64,000 bases of DNA from the NCBI RefSeq assembly GCF_030445035.2, contig NC_080682.1, forward strand, positions 33,648,770 through 33,712,769, read 5' to 3'. Positions 47,361 through 59,958 of the stretch are shown here, one piece after another; within the stretch, counting starts at the first letter, position 1; each line of letters begins with the position of its first letter. Source of the DNA: Dasypus novemcinctus (Eukaryota > Chordata > Mammalia > Cingulata > Dasypodidae). The notes under the pieces were generated by a model that worked only from the letters and a program-made list of their open reading frames with translations, searched no databases and was not told the origin of the DNA. A program made the position numbers and the translations under genes.

Positions 47361-50300
47361 GGGAGGAAAGGAATTCCAAGATGGCAGAGAAGGGTGCTGT
47401 AGGATTCGGTTTGCATTTTGTCCTTCATGGCTGCTAGCAATCAGCTGGGAAATGTCTAAATCAAGTGTTTTGGAGCTCTGGAGACCAGAATAATACTGTA
47501 CACCAACCAGAGAAGAGTGGAAGTAAGAGCCTGACTACTGGTGAAGATTTATGATTAGATTATCCCATATTGCAGAGACTGGTACCCATCCCCCACTGGC
47601 ATGGCAGTCTGCCTCAGGGGCCACTCCCTGAATGGAAATCCAAAACCCCTTTTTTAAAAGCATTGGAGGGGGCATGACTGGGCACCAACTATGGGCCATT
47701 TATTAGCAAATTATGTTAGTTCTTTCCAGTCCACAGCACAGTTACAAATTATAACCATTTAAGTCAAGCTAACCAGCAGCCTTTGTTTTAAACCCACCCC
47801 TAGCAAAAAGAAAACGGGATTGATTTAGAGGCACAGTAATACCTTGGGGTTGTGGAGACTAGTTTTGCTGAAGGTAAGTTCTTCCCCAAGAAAAGTGAGG
47901 GATAAGTCTAAACCTAGACTGTGATTATTGTTTAGAGAATTCAGACTGCTGGATTTCAGCTCCAAGAAAAGAAAAGATATAGTTTCAACCTGTCCAAGAG
48001 AGAAACCGGCCAGTTGATTTTGTTTCGACGTTGGTCCTAAGAAGGGAGGAAGTGACAGTGTTTGATCAGTTTCTCAGGTCAATGGGACAGTTTTAATATG
48101 CTCAGCACAGGAAAAAAAAAAGAAAGACCAGCCTCTGTCTACTTATACAGGGGAAGAAGCAAAGCTGATGTAGAGACACTAATTTCTCAGGCCTGTGGGG
48201 AACAATTTCAATGTGTCAAGGACAGGAAACCATCAGCAGTATCTGTTTCAACCTCACTCTGGGCAGAGGAGGGACTGGCACAGTGCCTTCTCGGGGAAGC
48301 ATGAAAAAGCTTGTTAAAGGGTTGCTCTTCCACAAGAAAGAGAGAGGGAAGGCACAGCCCAGGTTGTGGCAGTTGATTAAAGGATTCAGATAACAGGGTC
48401 TGGGTTCTGTGCAACAGTTTGAACCCACTACAGCCAAGACAGAGTGCTTCTCAACCATGCCTTTCACAGGGTTGTAGTCAGTTAAGAATTAAAGCCACAG
48501 TACTGTTAATGGCAGAGAGAAGTCTAGTGATAATGATATTGAAGGCCAGGATGTGAGAAATCTCTGAGAAGGAAAACAGCCAATAAGACCCGGCAGACTT
48601 CTGTCTAAAAAACTGAGGCCTGGAAAAGATTTCTAGGTTCCTTTTACACAGAGGATGTAAGAACAGGCAGTCAAGTGGTGCTTTTCTGCTTATATCACTC
48701 AATTGGCTTTCTAGAAACCAGGCATAATTGGATATATAATTAGATAAGTTTGAATTCATTCACGGGCCATATTAGTACCACATTAGGAATCTTGGTAATG
48801 GCTGACTGAAGAGTGCCTTCTTCTTGGCATGTCAGGAAATCATAGATTCAGAAATCTAACAAGAGAAGATTGACAGCCTTTTAGATCACCCCAAGACCCT
48901 TTGGAATTGATATGCATCCCCTATATGGGTCCAGGCCTGATATGGCTGGGAAAAACTGAATTGGGAAGGTAATCTCTGTGAGGATATTACTACCAAAATT
49001 AGCCCTTCAGGTAAAAGTAGTTAGAGATAAAGAAATGAGTGTTAAAAATATAAAGGAATATCAAAACAACAATAACAACAACAGGAAAAATCAACATTTC
49101 CAGACAAGGAACAGGGAAAGGAAACTTCATCCTGAGCATGAAATGATCACACAGAAACTGCATTTTCAAAAATTGTACCATAGATATAAGGCAACAATCA
49201 AATGAATGAGAACTGAAAAAAAAATCAATCTGATCAATTATTTAGAAGCTATTCCAAAAGTTTAAAGTAATTTGAATCAAATGTCAAAGAGGAGATTTAT
49301 CATAAAACCAATCAACAAGAAAACCAGATGCAAGAGAGAGAAACTGGCCTCCTGATTAAACATATCAAGAAAATCAAAGGCATAGACTCCAGTCATACTA
49401 AGAAACAGGAAGATATAGCCTAAGCAAAAGAACAAATTAAACCTCCAGAAAAGATACAGGGTTTGAAACAACTAATCAAAAATATTCAAAAAACATCTCC
49501 TTAGTCAATTCAAGGAGGTGGCTAAAAAGGTTAAAGATATTAAGAAGACATTGGATGAGCATAAAGAAGAATTCAAAGGCATGCAAAGCAAAACAACAGA
49601 TCTTATGGGAATAAAAGACACAAGATGAAAGTAAAAATACAGTAGAGGCATACAACAACAGATTGAAGAAAGAGAAGACAGGATCAGTGAGCTATAAAAT
49701 TTGACATCTGAAAGAACAGACAGAACAATAGATAATTGAAAATAATGGGGGAAAAAAAATTGAGCAGGGTCTCCAGGAACTGAATGACAGAACAAAACAA
49801 CCAAACATATGCATCATGAATGTCCCAGGAGACAAGAAGGGAAAAGGGACAGAAAATCATTTGAGAAAATAATGGCTTAAAATTTCCTAGCTATGATATC
49901 ATTACAGGTTTCTGTTCACTTCAGTGGTTAATGGAAAAAGAGGCTCTTGTTAAGGAGAGGTGAAAGAGCTACTTCTACTGTCAGGGTATTTTCTAATTTC
50001 AGTGCAAAGAATATCCTATAGCTTACTCTTGGTCAGAATTTACTGAATATAAGAGAGGGCATTTCATTGAGAATAGACTGATTATTGAAGCAGTGCTGCT
50101 AACATCCATTCCCTTCCATATCACCATTTCCATCCCATTTCTTCTCCTCTCCATTTCTTTTGAAACATGTCACCAGGGGTTTCTAGTTACTTATTTGTTT
50201 TCATTCTCCTTTCTTGTGTGCTGTGGGCACTGGAGTAGAGATTCTAAGGAAATGGTTTATTTTACCCCATCTTGGCTTTTGTGTTTTGAGTTATTTTAAG

Positions 50301-51131
50301 TATTTTCTTGTAAATACTTTGTAAAATTTTACTTGTAGTGAAATGGATCACAATGTCATTTCCTAATGCAAAGCAGGATTATTGGGAAGAAAATGTATAA
50401 TTCTTTGAGTAAACTTATTTCCCACCAACCTAAAAAAAAATTCCCAAATCTTAAAAGACATAGATATCCATGTCCAGAAACACAACCTCCAAAAAGAATA
50501 AACCTGAAGAGACTTAGTCTAAGACACATACTACTCAGATTGTCAAATGCCAAAGATAGAGAATTCTGAAAGCAACAAGAGAAAAGCAATTCATGACATA
50601 CAAGGGATACACAAAAAGGCTAAGTGCTGATTTCTCATCAGAAACCAATGAAGTAAGAAGACAGCCATATGAAATAGTTAAGATATAGAAAGAGAAAAAC
50701 TGCCAGACAAGAATTTTCTACCCAGCAAAGCTGACCTTAAAGAATGAGGGGAAATTAAGAAATTCACAGATAAATAAAAACTAAAAAAGTTCATTAGCAA
50801 GGACCTACTCTATAAGAAATATTAAAGGATATCCTGCAGGTTGAAAGGAAAAGAGGTGAGAGAGATGTTTGGTGGAGAGAAGAAAAATGAAGATTATGAG
50901 TGAAAGTAACAAAAATGCAAAAAAAGTTAAAAACTCTCCTTAGACCCAAGGATATGAATAGGTTGAAAGTGAGAGGCTGGAAAAAATATATTGCATACAA
51001 ACAGTAGCAAAGAAAAAGCTAGGGTGGCTATATTAATATCATAAAAATATGACTTAAATGTAAAACTGTTACGAGATAAAGAAGGACAATATACGTAAAT
51101 AAAAGTTTGAATTCACTAAGAATAAATAGCA

Positions 51132-51356
51132 ATGAAAAATATTTATGTTTCTAATCAAGCCCAAAAATACATGATGCAAACACTGTCAAAACTGAAGGAA
51201 GAAAGGGACATCTTTACAATCATATTTGGAAACGTCAATACCCAACTCACATCAATATATAGGACATTTATACAGAAGATCAATAAGGAAATGGAGAAAT
51301 TGAATAATGTGATATATGAAGTAAATCTCATATATATACAGAATAATGTACCATGA
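51132..51356 (+). pseudogene. L1 ORF2 endonuclease fragment
   Basis: NIYVSNQAQKYMMQTLSKLK, DIFTIIFGNVNTQLTSIYR and INKEMEKLNNVI correspond to the endonuclease start of L1 ORF2 (NIYAPN-like and GDFN-like motifs). The catalytic DFN is changed to NVN, so it is dead. A longer degenerate match continues on both sides. Confidence 0.8.
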
Positions 51357-51589
51357 AATAGCAGGATACACTTTCTTCTCAAGTTTTCATGCATCATTCT
51401 CCAAAAGAGACCAAATGTTGTATCATAAGAAAATTTCTCAATAAATTGAAAAATATTGAAATTATATAAAGCATTTTCTCTTATCATAATGGAATTAAGG
51501 TAGTGATCAATAACAAATGGAGGACTGGGAAATTAAAACATTTATGGAGTTTAAAAAAACATATTCAAACAATCAGTAAGTCAAGGAAG

Positions 51590-53370
51590 AAACAGCAGTA
51601 GAAATTAGTAAATATCTTGACATGAAAGGAAATGAGAAAAAACAACATATCAAAATGTGTGGGAGTTGACGAAGGTAGTGTTGAGTAGAAAATGTACAGC
51701 TCTAAACATTGACATTAAAAAGGAAGAAAAAGCTAAAATCAAAGACCAACCTAAAGACTATAGACCTCGATGAACTAGAAAAAGAACAGCAAGCTAATTT
51801 CAAAGCTAGCAGAGTAAAAATAAAACAAAAGCTAGAGCAGAAATAAAAGTAATTAGGAGCAAACAAACAACAACAACAACAAAAATAGTAGTGAGAACTA
51901 ACAAAAGCAAAAGATGTTTCTTTGAGAAGGGAAGCAAAATTGACAAGCCTAGTGCAACATCAACAAATAAAAAAGAGAAGATACAAATCAATGAAATCAG
52001 AAGTGGAGGTGGGACATTACTACTGGCCCCAGAGAAATAAAAATGATCATAAAATGATGCTATGACAATTGTTCATCGACAAACTAAATAACTTACATGA
52101 AATGGAAAATTTCCTAAAATCACAAGCACAGCCTATATTGAAAATAGAAGAAATAGATTGCAACAAAACAATCACAAGTAAAGGGATTGAATCACTCATC
52201 AAAACCTCTGAAGGAAATGCCCAGGACCAGCTGCCTTCATAAGTGAATTCTAACAATCATTCCAAGAAAAATCCATAACAAACCTGCTCAAAAATTTTTA
52301 AGAGAAGGGAAAGTTACCTAACATCCCATAAACCCAACATCAACTTAAACAGAAAAGGCAGATAAAGATGCTATAAGAAAAGAAAATTACAGACCAATCT
52401 CTCTAATGCATATAGATGTAAGAATCTTCAAACAAATGCTACCAAACTGAGTTCAACAGCACATTAAAAGAATTATAAACCATGATCATGTGGGTTTTAT
52501 CCAAGTTATACAGTGTGGTTCAAAACAATAAAAACTATTAATGTAATATATCACATTAAAAAATTAAAGGAGAGAAATCAAATCATCATCATAATTGTTG
52601 CAAAAAAAGCATTTGCCAAATTCCAGAATGTTTCTTCATTAGAACATAGAGATAGATAGGAATGGAATTAAACTTTCTTAGCATAATAAAGGGCAAATGT
52701 GAAAACCCTACCACTAATATTGTTTTCAATGGTGAGAGACTGAAAGATTTCTTGCTAAGATGGGAAAAAAGACAAGAATGCCCACTGTCACCACTGCTAT
52801 ATTTTTCTAAAAATTTTATATAGAGCAATTAGGGGAGAAAAATAAGTAAAAGGCCATTCAAATCAGAAAGGAAGAACTAAAATGTTTGCTATTTTCAGAT
52901 AAAATGACCTTATATATAGAAATGACCTGAAATCTGAAACAAAATACTAGAGTTAAAATACAAGTTTAGGAAAGTGTCAGGATACAAGATTAGTACACAA
53001 AATCAGTAATGTTTCTATAAACTAGTAAAAAGCAATCCAATGAGAAAAATCTAGAGAAAATTCCTTTCACAATAGTAAATAAAAGAAGGAAATATTTAGA
53101 AATAAATTTAACCAGTATGTAAAGGACTTCTAAACAGAAAGCTCAATAACATTGCTAAAAGGAATCTAAGAAGACCTAAAGAATTGGAAAGATTTCATAT
53201 TCATGGCCTGCTATATTAATTATTGTTAAGATGTCAGTTTTGCTCAAAATGATTTACAGATTCAATGCAAACCCAAACAAAATTCTAACTGCCTATTTGA
53301 AAAATGGAAAAGCCAATTAATCATTTTTCTTTTAAAGAAGAACAAATGTGGAGGACCAACACATCATGAC
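51590..53370 (+). pseudogene. L1 ORF2 linker and reverse transcriptase, degenerate
   Basis: Recognisable in pieces: 'ttatccaagttatacagtgt', 'tgcaaaaaaagcatttgcca', 'gaatgcccactgtcacc' and 'ttttcagataaaatgacctt' (the F-x-D-D region, here with the second Asp changed), 'gattcaatgcaaacccaaac'. Order follows L1 reverse transcriptase. Stops in all frames. Confidence 0.75.
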
Positions 53371-53377
53371 TTAAAAG

Positions 53378-53467
53378 ATGTGGGAAGAGTGGGGTGAGGG
53401 CAGTGGGGGGTATATGGGGACCTCATATTTTTTTTCTAATGTAACATTAAAAAAACAAAGAAAAAAG
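53378..53467 (+). mobile_element. Short L1-type 3' end inserted in L1 ORF2
   Basis: 'gatgtgggaagagtggggtg', 'ggggggtatatggggacctc' and 'ctaatgtaacattaaaaaaa' are the last 70 or so bases of the module at 41035-41120. It interrupts ORF2 sequence that resumes after 53667. Confidence 0.7.
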
Positions 53468-53480
53468 AAAGAATATTACA

Positions 53481-53666
53481 TGCATTTCCTGCAGACATGG
53501 AACAGTTAATGTCTGCTGCTAAGGTTTCAACTACAGATTTAAGAAAATAGAAGGTCCTCACACTTTCTGTCTGTGGCAGCCAAGATTGAAAGGGAAATTC
53601 TAAAAACGTGGTGAAGGGGAGCTAATTTTTGCAATTCAGAAATAGATTTAAAAACAGTTTTTAAAA
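53481..53666 (+). pseudogene. Small processed retrocopy of unidentified transcript
   Basis: A 186-bp insert with a perfect 13-bp target duplication AAAGAATATTACA (53468-53480 and 53667-53679) and an A-rich 3' end. Its first frame reads AFPADMEQLMSAAKVSTTDL, then RK and a stop (53546-53548), followed by a 3' UTR-like stretch. This has the form of the last codons and 3' UTR of an mRNA. I cannot name the parent gene. It could also be a non-coding RNA retrocopy. Confidence 0.65.
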
Positions 53667-53787
53667 AAAGAATATTACAAAGCTACAGTGGTAAAAAAAC
53701 AGTGTGATACTGTCATAAGGACAGATGAATTGACAAAATGAATTGAGATTTCAGAAAAGACATATCTATTGTCAATTGAATTTTGGG

Positions 53788-56745
53788 ACACAATGTTCTA
53801 TAGAGGTCTGTGAGTTCTAGTTCATTAATTATATTATTCAAGTATCTGTTTGTTTATTCTCTGTCCAGATGTTTTATTCAATATTGAGAGTGATGTATTG
53901 AAATCTCCAACTATTACTGTGGAGACAACTATTTCTCTCTTCAATTTCCCAGTGTGTGCCTCATGTGTCTTGGGGCACTCAGGTTAGGTGCATATATATT
54001 TAATATAGTTGTATCTTCTTGGTGAATTGCACCTATTAATATATAAAAACCTTCTTCATTCCTTACAAAAGCTTTGCATTTGAAATATATTTTGCTAAAT
54101 ATTAATATTGCTTCTCCATCACTTCTTTGGTTACTACTATTTGCATGAAATATCTTTTTTCCAAACTTTCACTTTTAATCTGGTTGTGTCCTTACATCTG
54201 AGGTGGGTGCCTTGTAGACAATATGTAGATGGCTGATTTTTTTAATTCATTCATTCAATCAGCCTATGTCTTTTGATTGGGGAATTCAAGCCATTAAACT
54301 TCAATGTTATTACTGTAAAGACATTACTTAATTCATTCATTTTGTGCTTTGACTCTCTATTGTCATCCTATGAATCTATTATCTGTCTTTTATTACCCTT
54401 TAGTTTACCCTTCCTAATAATCTTCACTTCTGCACTCTTCTCCAACTCTCTCACTCTTGTTTTTTACCTTTTAAGCTGCAGCATTCCCTTTAGTATTTCT
54501 TGCAATTCTGGTCTTAAAGTAACATACTCTATCTGTTTTTGTTTGTATGTTTGTAAAGACTTTGAGCTCACCCTAATTTTGAAAGACAGTTTTCCTGGAT
54601 ACAGAATTCTTGGGTTGCAATTTTTCTCCTTCAGTATCTGTATTAGTCAGCCAAAGGGATGATGATGCAAATTACCAGAAATTAATTGGCTTTTATAAAG
54701 GATATTTATTTGGGGTAGGAGCTTCCAGGTATGTTACTTCCCTCACCAAAGTCTATTTTTCCATGTTGGAGCAAGATGGCTGCCAGCAGCTGCAAGGGCT
54801 CAGACTTCCTGGGTTCCTCCCTTCCAGGGTCTTGCTTCTCTCTGGGTTCGAGGTTCCTTCCTTCCTAGGACTTGCTTCTTTATGGGCTCAGAGTTCCTCT
54901 CTTCCTGAGGCTGGCTTCTCTTTCCTCTGTGATCTTATTTCCCAGGTCTCCAGTTTAAGACTTTAACATCAAACTCCAATATAAAAACTCCAACATCAAA
55001 ACCCTCACATCAAAAAGCTCCAACTCTGCCCTTTGCCATGCCTTTTGTCTGTGAGTCCCCACCCACCAATGAGTGGGGAATCAAAGTCCTAATTATGTGG
55101 TCCAATCAAAGCCCTAATCATAACTCAAACATGCCCAGTAATAGATCAGATTACAAACATAATCCAATATTTATTTTTGGAATTCATAATCATATCTGTA
55201 TGATTTTGGAATTTATAACCATACTGTACTGCTATAGTACATTAAATACATCATACCAACTTCTTCTCACCTTCAAGCTTTCTAATAAGAGGTTAGCACT
55301 TAATCTTATTTAGGTTTCCTTTTATATTATGATTTATATTCTCTTGCTGCATCAGAATCCACTCTCAAATGATATTTGCCATTCAAATGTATTCTGTTTG
55401 GGGTGCTTTGTCCATCTTGGGTATTGATATTTATATTTTTTGTAAGGCTTGGGAAGTTTTCAATCACTTTTCCTCAAATATTCTTTCTGTGCCTTTTTCA
55501 TTTTCTTCTTATTCTGGGACTCTGATAATGCAAATATTTATGTGATTCACATAGTAATTCAATTCTCTGAGACACTTTTCCATTTTTCTATTCTCCTCTA
55601 TTTCTGTTCTCCTATCTTTTCCAGTTCATATGTTTTGTCTTTAAAATCACTAATTCTGTCTTTGAGAAATTCAAATCTGCTCGTTCATTCCTCTGATGCA
55701 TTTTCTATCTTATACATCATGTCTTTCATCCCCATAAATTCTGTTATTTCTCTTTACAGGTTTTTGAATGATATTTTATGCTCACCTGGCGTCTTCTTTA
55801 TATCCTTTATCTCTTTAGTCATATTTTCTTTAAATTATTTGAATAGATTTAGAAGAGTTGTGTGATTATCACTGATCAATTATCTTAAATCCTATATCTC
55901 CTTGGTATATTTGGCTATTTCCTTTGGATGAGCCATCTCTTCCTATTTCCTAGCAATGGCTTGTAACTTTTTGCTGATGTTTAGGTATGTGAATATGCTC
56001 ATGAATTTTCTCTGATGTCCAATTTCTCTCTCTTGCCTATTGTTTTTTTTTCCTTAGTTCTTCTTTGATATTTGGTTCAAACTATTCTAAGTCTTTAAAA
56101 TTACCCAGCTTAAGTTATCAAAGTTGGGCCAAGAATGCACTAATGGGTGCACATTTTCTCCTAGGAGTTATGGTATAAGGAAAACCAAAAAAAAATTTAG
56201 TCCAAGCAATTCCCTGACTGCCAGCAGGTAGTTCTCATTGACAACCTCTCTATGTGTGGCTTTTCTTTCAATCTCATTTTTCCTGTGTTTTTGTCTGGCC
56301 AGAGTCAAGATTTAAAGCAGGTTCTGTGGCCAAACTTGCTTAAGAAAAACCCCTCAACTCCTTCTCCTTTTTCCCTCCTAACAGCTGATAAGGAGGAAGA
56401 TTTCTATTACCCTGTCAGTCAGCTGCAGTGAGCCAGGGGTTTTTACCCCAGTTTAATATCTTGGGGATGGGGGGAGTCCTTCCTAGACATCAGAGGGGTT
56501 TGGTAATTAATATTTGTTGTTTTGAGTTCTTTTCTTCTCTCTGTCCCTCACCCTACTTGGACTGTCCTCATCTGCTGACTCCCAAAGCAGGACTTTGGGA
56601 CAACTTTCGGTTCTTTCTTTATTATTTTTGTAAGAGTTGAGCCATGCATGCCTAGTCTGACACAATTTTCCTAGAAATCCTCTGATTTTTAAACAAGGCT
56701 GCCAAGTTCACCCAGATGAGACAGACCAGTCTCTTCAACAAATGT
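53788..56745 (-). mobile_element. Inverted L1 5' half inside the plus-strand L1
   Basis: Minus-strand order is 5' UTR (56745 to about 56100), ORF1-like region (about 56000-55250), ORF2 start and endonuclease (54639-53790). It lacks ORF2 reverse transcriptase, 3' UTR and poly-A. Surrounding plus-strand ORF2 reads across it ('gtcaattgaattttgg' left, 'tctcttcaacaaatg' right) with a loss of only a few dozen bases. No target duplication is visible. A MaLR LTR is nested at 54639-55235. Confidence 0.7.
54639..55235 (-). mobile_element. Solo MaLR-type LTR
   Basis: Plus strand 'tgtattagtcagccaaaggg', then 'ggcttttataaaggatattt' and 'agcaagatggctgcc'. It ends near 55235 in a degenerate '.aaccatactgtactgctat'. 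Flanks 'agtatc' and 'agtaca' within L1 sequence look like its target duplication. A short direct repeat of 'tttttggaattcataatcat' occurs near the 5' end of the LTR (55175-55225). Reading frames inside it are accidental. Confidence 0.75.
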
Positions 56746-57094
56746 TTCTGGGAGAGCTGTACACCCATGTCCAAAAGAAAGAAATAAGACCACTATCTCA
56801 CACCTTATATAAAAATTAACTCAAAATGATCAAAAACATAAATAAAAGAGCCAGAAGCATAAAACTCGTAGAAGAAAATATAGGGAAGCATCCTAATGAC
56901 CTTGTGTTAGGAGGTTATATCTTAGACATTACACCCAAACCATGATCAATGAAAGAAAAAATAGTTAATAGGACCTCTTCAAAATTGACACCTTTTGCAC
57001 TTCAAATGACTTTGTGAAGAGATGAAAAACAGCCTAATCAGTGGGATAAAATATTTGGAAATCACCGATCCTATAATGGTTTAATATTCTTAAT

Positions 57095-57650
57095 ATTTCC
57101 TTCTTTTGACCTAGTTTTTTTTTCCTAATGCATTGCTAGTTGGCACTTGGTAAAATCCCTTGGTGCCAGGGAGGCTCAACACTGAGAGTCTTGTGGCATG
57201 CTGGGTGGGGCAGGTAGTGTATGTATATGTTGAGCTTTGTTTAGAGAGAGACTACATTTGAGCAACAAAGAGACTTTCAAGAGATTACTCTTACACAATA
57301 TATAATACTATCAATTTCAAAGGGACAAGGTTCATAAATTGAAGCATCAATATAAAGTGCATGGCATATTGGCTTGTCCTCCTTTGCTAGGCACTGCACA
57401 TGTACTCTAGGGATTCTTGCCATCCTACTAGAGAATGTAGCAGAACTCCCTAGGATGGGAATTCAATATTTTTTCAGTTATTGTATGGGTCTCCACCACC
57501 TAGAAAATTCCCTATGACCACATGAACACATTCATATTCCATAGAGGCATTTCCCAGGTGCACCCCTTCCCACACATCCCTCCCACTGACTCTCCATACC
57601 AGTGATCCTCCCCTGCCATACTTATTACTCTTTTGCAATCCAAAGCCTCC
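57095..57650. other. Unclassified insert within L1 ORF2
   Basis: L1 sequence stops after 'ataatggtttaatattctta' and resumes near 'aaaataatagaaaactaaac'. Between them is non-L1 sequence with poly-T at 57116-57123. The poly-T could mark a minus-strand retrocopy. No coding similarity is recognised. Confidence 0.45.
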
Positions 57651-57915
57651 CTAAAAACAAAACCAAAAATAAATAGATGAAAATAATAGAAAACTAAACA
57701 TGTTGGAGAAGATATGGCAAAATAGGAACATTCTTTCTTTGATGGAGAAAATGTGAAACAGTGTCGCTGCTGTGGAAGGCAGTTTGGCAGTTCCTCAGAA
57801 AGCTAAATATAGAAATGCCATATGATCTTGCAATCCTCCTCCTACATATTTATTCCAATGAATTCAAAGCAGGAACCTGAATAGATATTAGCACAAAGAT
57901 GTTCAGGGCAACATT

Positions 57916-59337
57916 TTGGTTGATTTTTCTTTTATTACATTCAATATAGTTCACTTCTTTTATGCACAGAATTTTGCTCAATACAACAATCTATCGATTC
58001 TATGTAACTAACCAAGCACTATGTATTGAATACTCATTTATTTCTCAATAGAAAGATAATGAGATTTCTGTTAAATATATTGTTTCAAAAAATCCATGTG
58101 TTTATTCCTATGCTTTATAAAATCTCTTCCATTTTTCAGTTTCCAATCTTACCTAAATCTAAAGAATTAAATTTTCCCAACTGTATTGTACAATTTTATG
58201 AACTACTATCTAAATTTTTCCTGTTCCACTAGGCCTTCTTGAGTTTTGCTAACAAAACTCGTCAAGATGTTTCTTACAAAAGTATTCTATGCTTGACTTG
58301 AAAGATTGTACAGCAGTTTATATTTCCTTTTAAATACTTTTCCTTATGCTGTTCTTTAAAGGCTAAGCAACTGCTCATTTCTTTGCTTTTGGCAACCTAA
58401 ATTCTTAAAAATCCAAATGAATTTCTGTTCCTTAAAAATCTCTGGTGGAAATGGTAAGGAATATTCTGAAGAAAAAATAAAATATGCATTTCCTTTCAAG
58501 GTGTTACATTTGTTATCATGCTGTTAATTTGGGATTCTTTGAAATAAAGAAATTTTATGTAAATCACAATGTAAGTTGTAATAGAAAACAATAATTAAGT
58601 ATAACCACAAAACACAATCTGTAACTAGACAGAAGACAATATTTAAAGGCAAAATCACAGAAGAATATGAAAATTAGGGTTAAAAAGTAGATCCTGTATA
58701 CACATACACGTAAAGAAATTATGAAGCAAAGTGTCCTTGAACTAGAATGCAAAGTTACTTTTATTAGCCCATAATATAGCACTGGCTGTATGATATATTT
58801 TATTATACTTATTTGTTACAGTTATATTTTAATATATTATCCAATATGTAATTTTAGTCAGTCTTGAGGTCATATCATCTGCTGCCACTAATGTTTTGTA
58901 AACTATATAAATATATATAGTTTCAAATATATGATAAGGAGCCATTTAAAAAGGGAACAAGATCTTTATATAAGGAATAATGATGGAAGGGGAAGAAAGT
59001 CCCATTCCAAAAATCTGAGAAACATGAAGTAAGCATTCCCTGCAAGAGGTGCCAATATTAGGAAAAAACATTTTATAAGAATTAGTGGAAAGAATAAAGG
59101 CAGATAAAAAGAGAAATGCTGTGAGGTGTCAGAGAAAACAGAATCTAGGTTAAAGTCTATGTATTAGAAAATAAAATTAAGACAAACTTTCGAGACCCTA
59201 AATCACCTGTTGTATATAAATCCATATTTGGAGTAGTTGTAACAGTATAAAGTACATTTAAATGTTCCATTTAATTAAAAATGTATTAATGACTTGACTA
59301 GGAAACTATCAAAATTTTGCTTTTTCTTATTTTAAAA
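57916..59337. other. No recognised feature
   Basis: AT-rich, unique-looking; frames of 68 and 72 codons here match nothing I know. Confidence 0.5.
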
Positions 59338-59701
59338 GTTCCATGGGGGTAGGGCCAGTAGGGCACTGAGTCCCCACTCTTTGTTGGGTGGGGACTCACA
59401 GATAAAAGGCATGGCAAAGTAAAGGGTTAAGGGTTTTGGATATTGGAGTTTCGGTGTTGGAGTTTGATGTTGAAGCCTTAAGCTGGAGCCCCTGGAAGAG
59501 AGGAACCCAGGAAGCCTGAACCCTTGTAGCTGCTGGCAGCCATCTTGCTCCAACACGGGAAAATAGACTTTGGTGAGGAAAGTAACTTATCCTTATGGTG
59601 GCCTGGTATGTCTGTAAGCTCCTACCCTGAATAAACACCCTTTATAAAAAACAGCCAATTTCTGGTATTTTGCATCAGCACCCCTTTGGCTGACTAATAC
59701 A
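59338..59701 (+). mobile_element. MaLR-type LTR, 5'-truncated
   Basis: 'gtggggactcacagataaaa', 'cagccatcttgctccaacac', 'aaacaccctttataaaaaac' and the end 'ggctgactaataca' (59701). The first 200 or so bases of the LTR are missing. L1 ORF2 sequence starts in the next base ('ccacattaataaattg'). Confidence 0.8.
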
Positions 59702-59958
59702 CCACATTAATAAATTGTACCAGAAAAGTTACATGATAATCTCTATTGATGCAAAAAAAAAGGCATTAAAAAATTCAGATTCCTTTCTTATTAAAGCACT
59801 TCAAAATTTAGGAAAAGTAGGTAACTTTTATATATGAAAAAGGGCATATATAAAAAATCCACAGTTAATCTCATACTCAATTGTGAAAGACTAAAAGCTT
59901 TCCCTTTAAAATCCAGAACAAGATAAGGATGTCCATTGCCACCACTCTTATTCAGCAT

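Larger units (their letters stand above)
47361..57915 (+). mobile_element. Near full-length L1 (plus strand) broken by later insertions
   Basis: The 5' end is set near 47361 by comparison with copy A. A non-coding 5' UTR of about 1.6 kb follows, with AAGATGGC (47378-47385), the YY1-type site seen at L1 starts. Then a decayed ORF1-like region (about 48970-50900) and ORF2 from about 51130. ORF2 is interrupted by a module at 53378-53467, a small retrocopy at 53481-53666, an inverted L1 block at about 53788-56745, and resumes at 56746 with 'ctcttcaacaaatg'; an unclassified insert lies at about 57095-57650. It stops near 57915 without an L1 3' UTR. No intact frame remains. Confidence 0.8.

Noticed and set aside
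49505..49804. 99-codon minus-strand frame that looks hydrophobic
   Set aside because: It is antisense to the L1 ORF1-like region; hydrophobicity comes from complementing Lys/Asn-rich codons.
55449..55865. 138-codon plus-strand frame
   Set aside because: It is antisense to inverted L1 ORF1 and not a separate gene.
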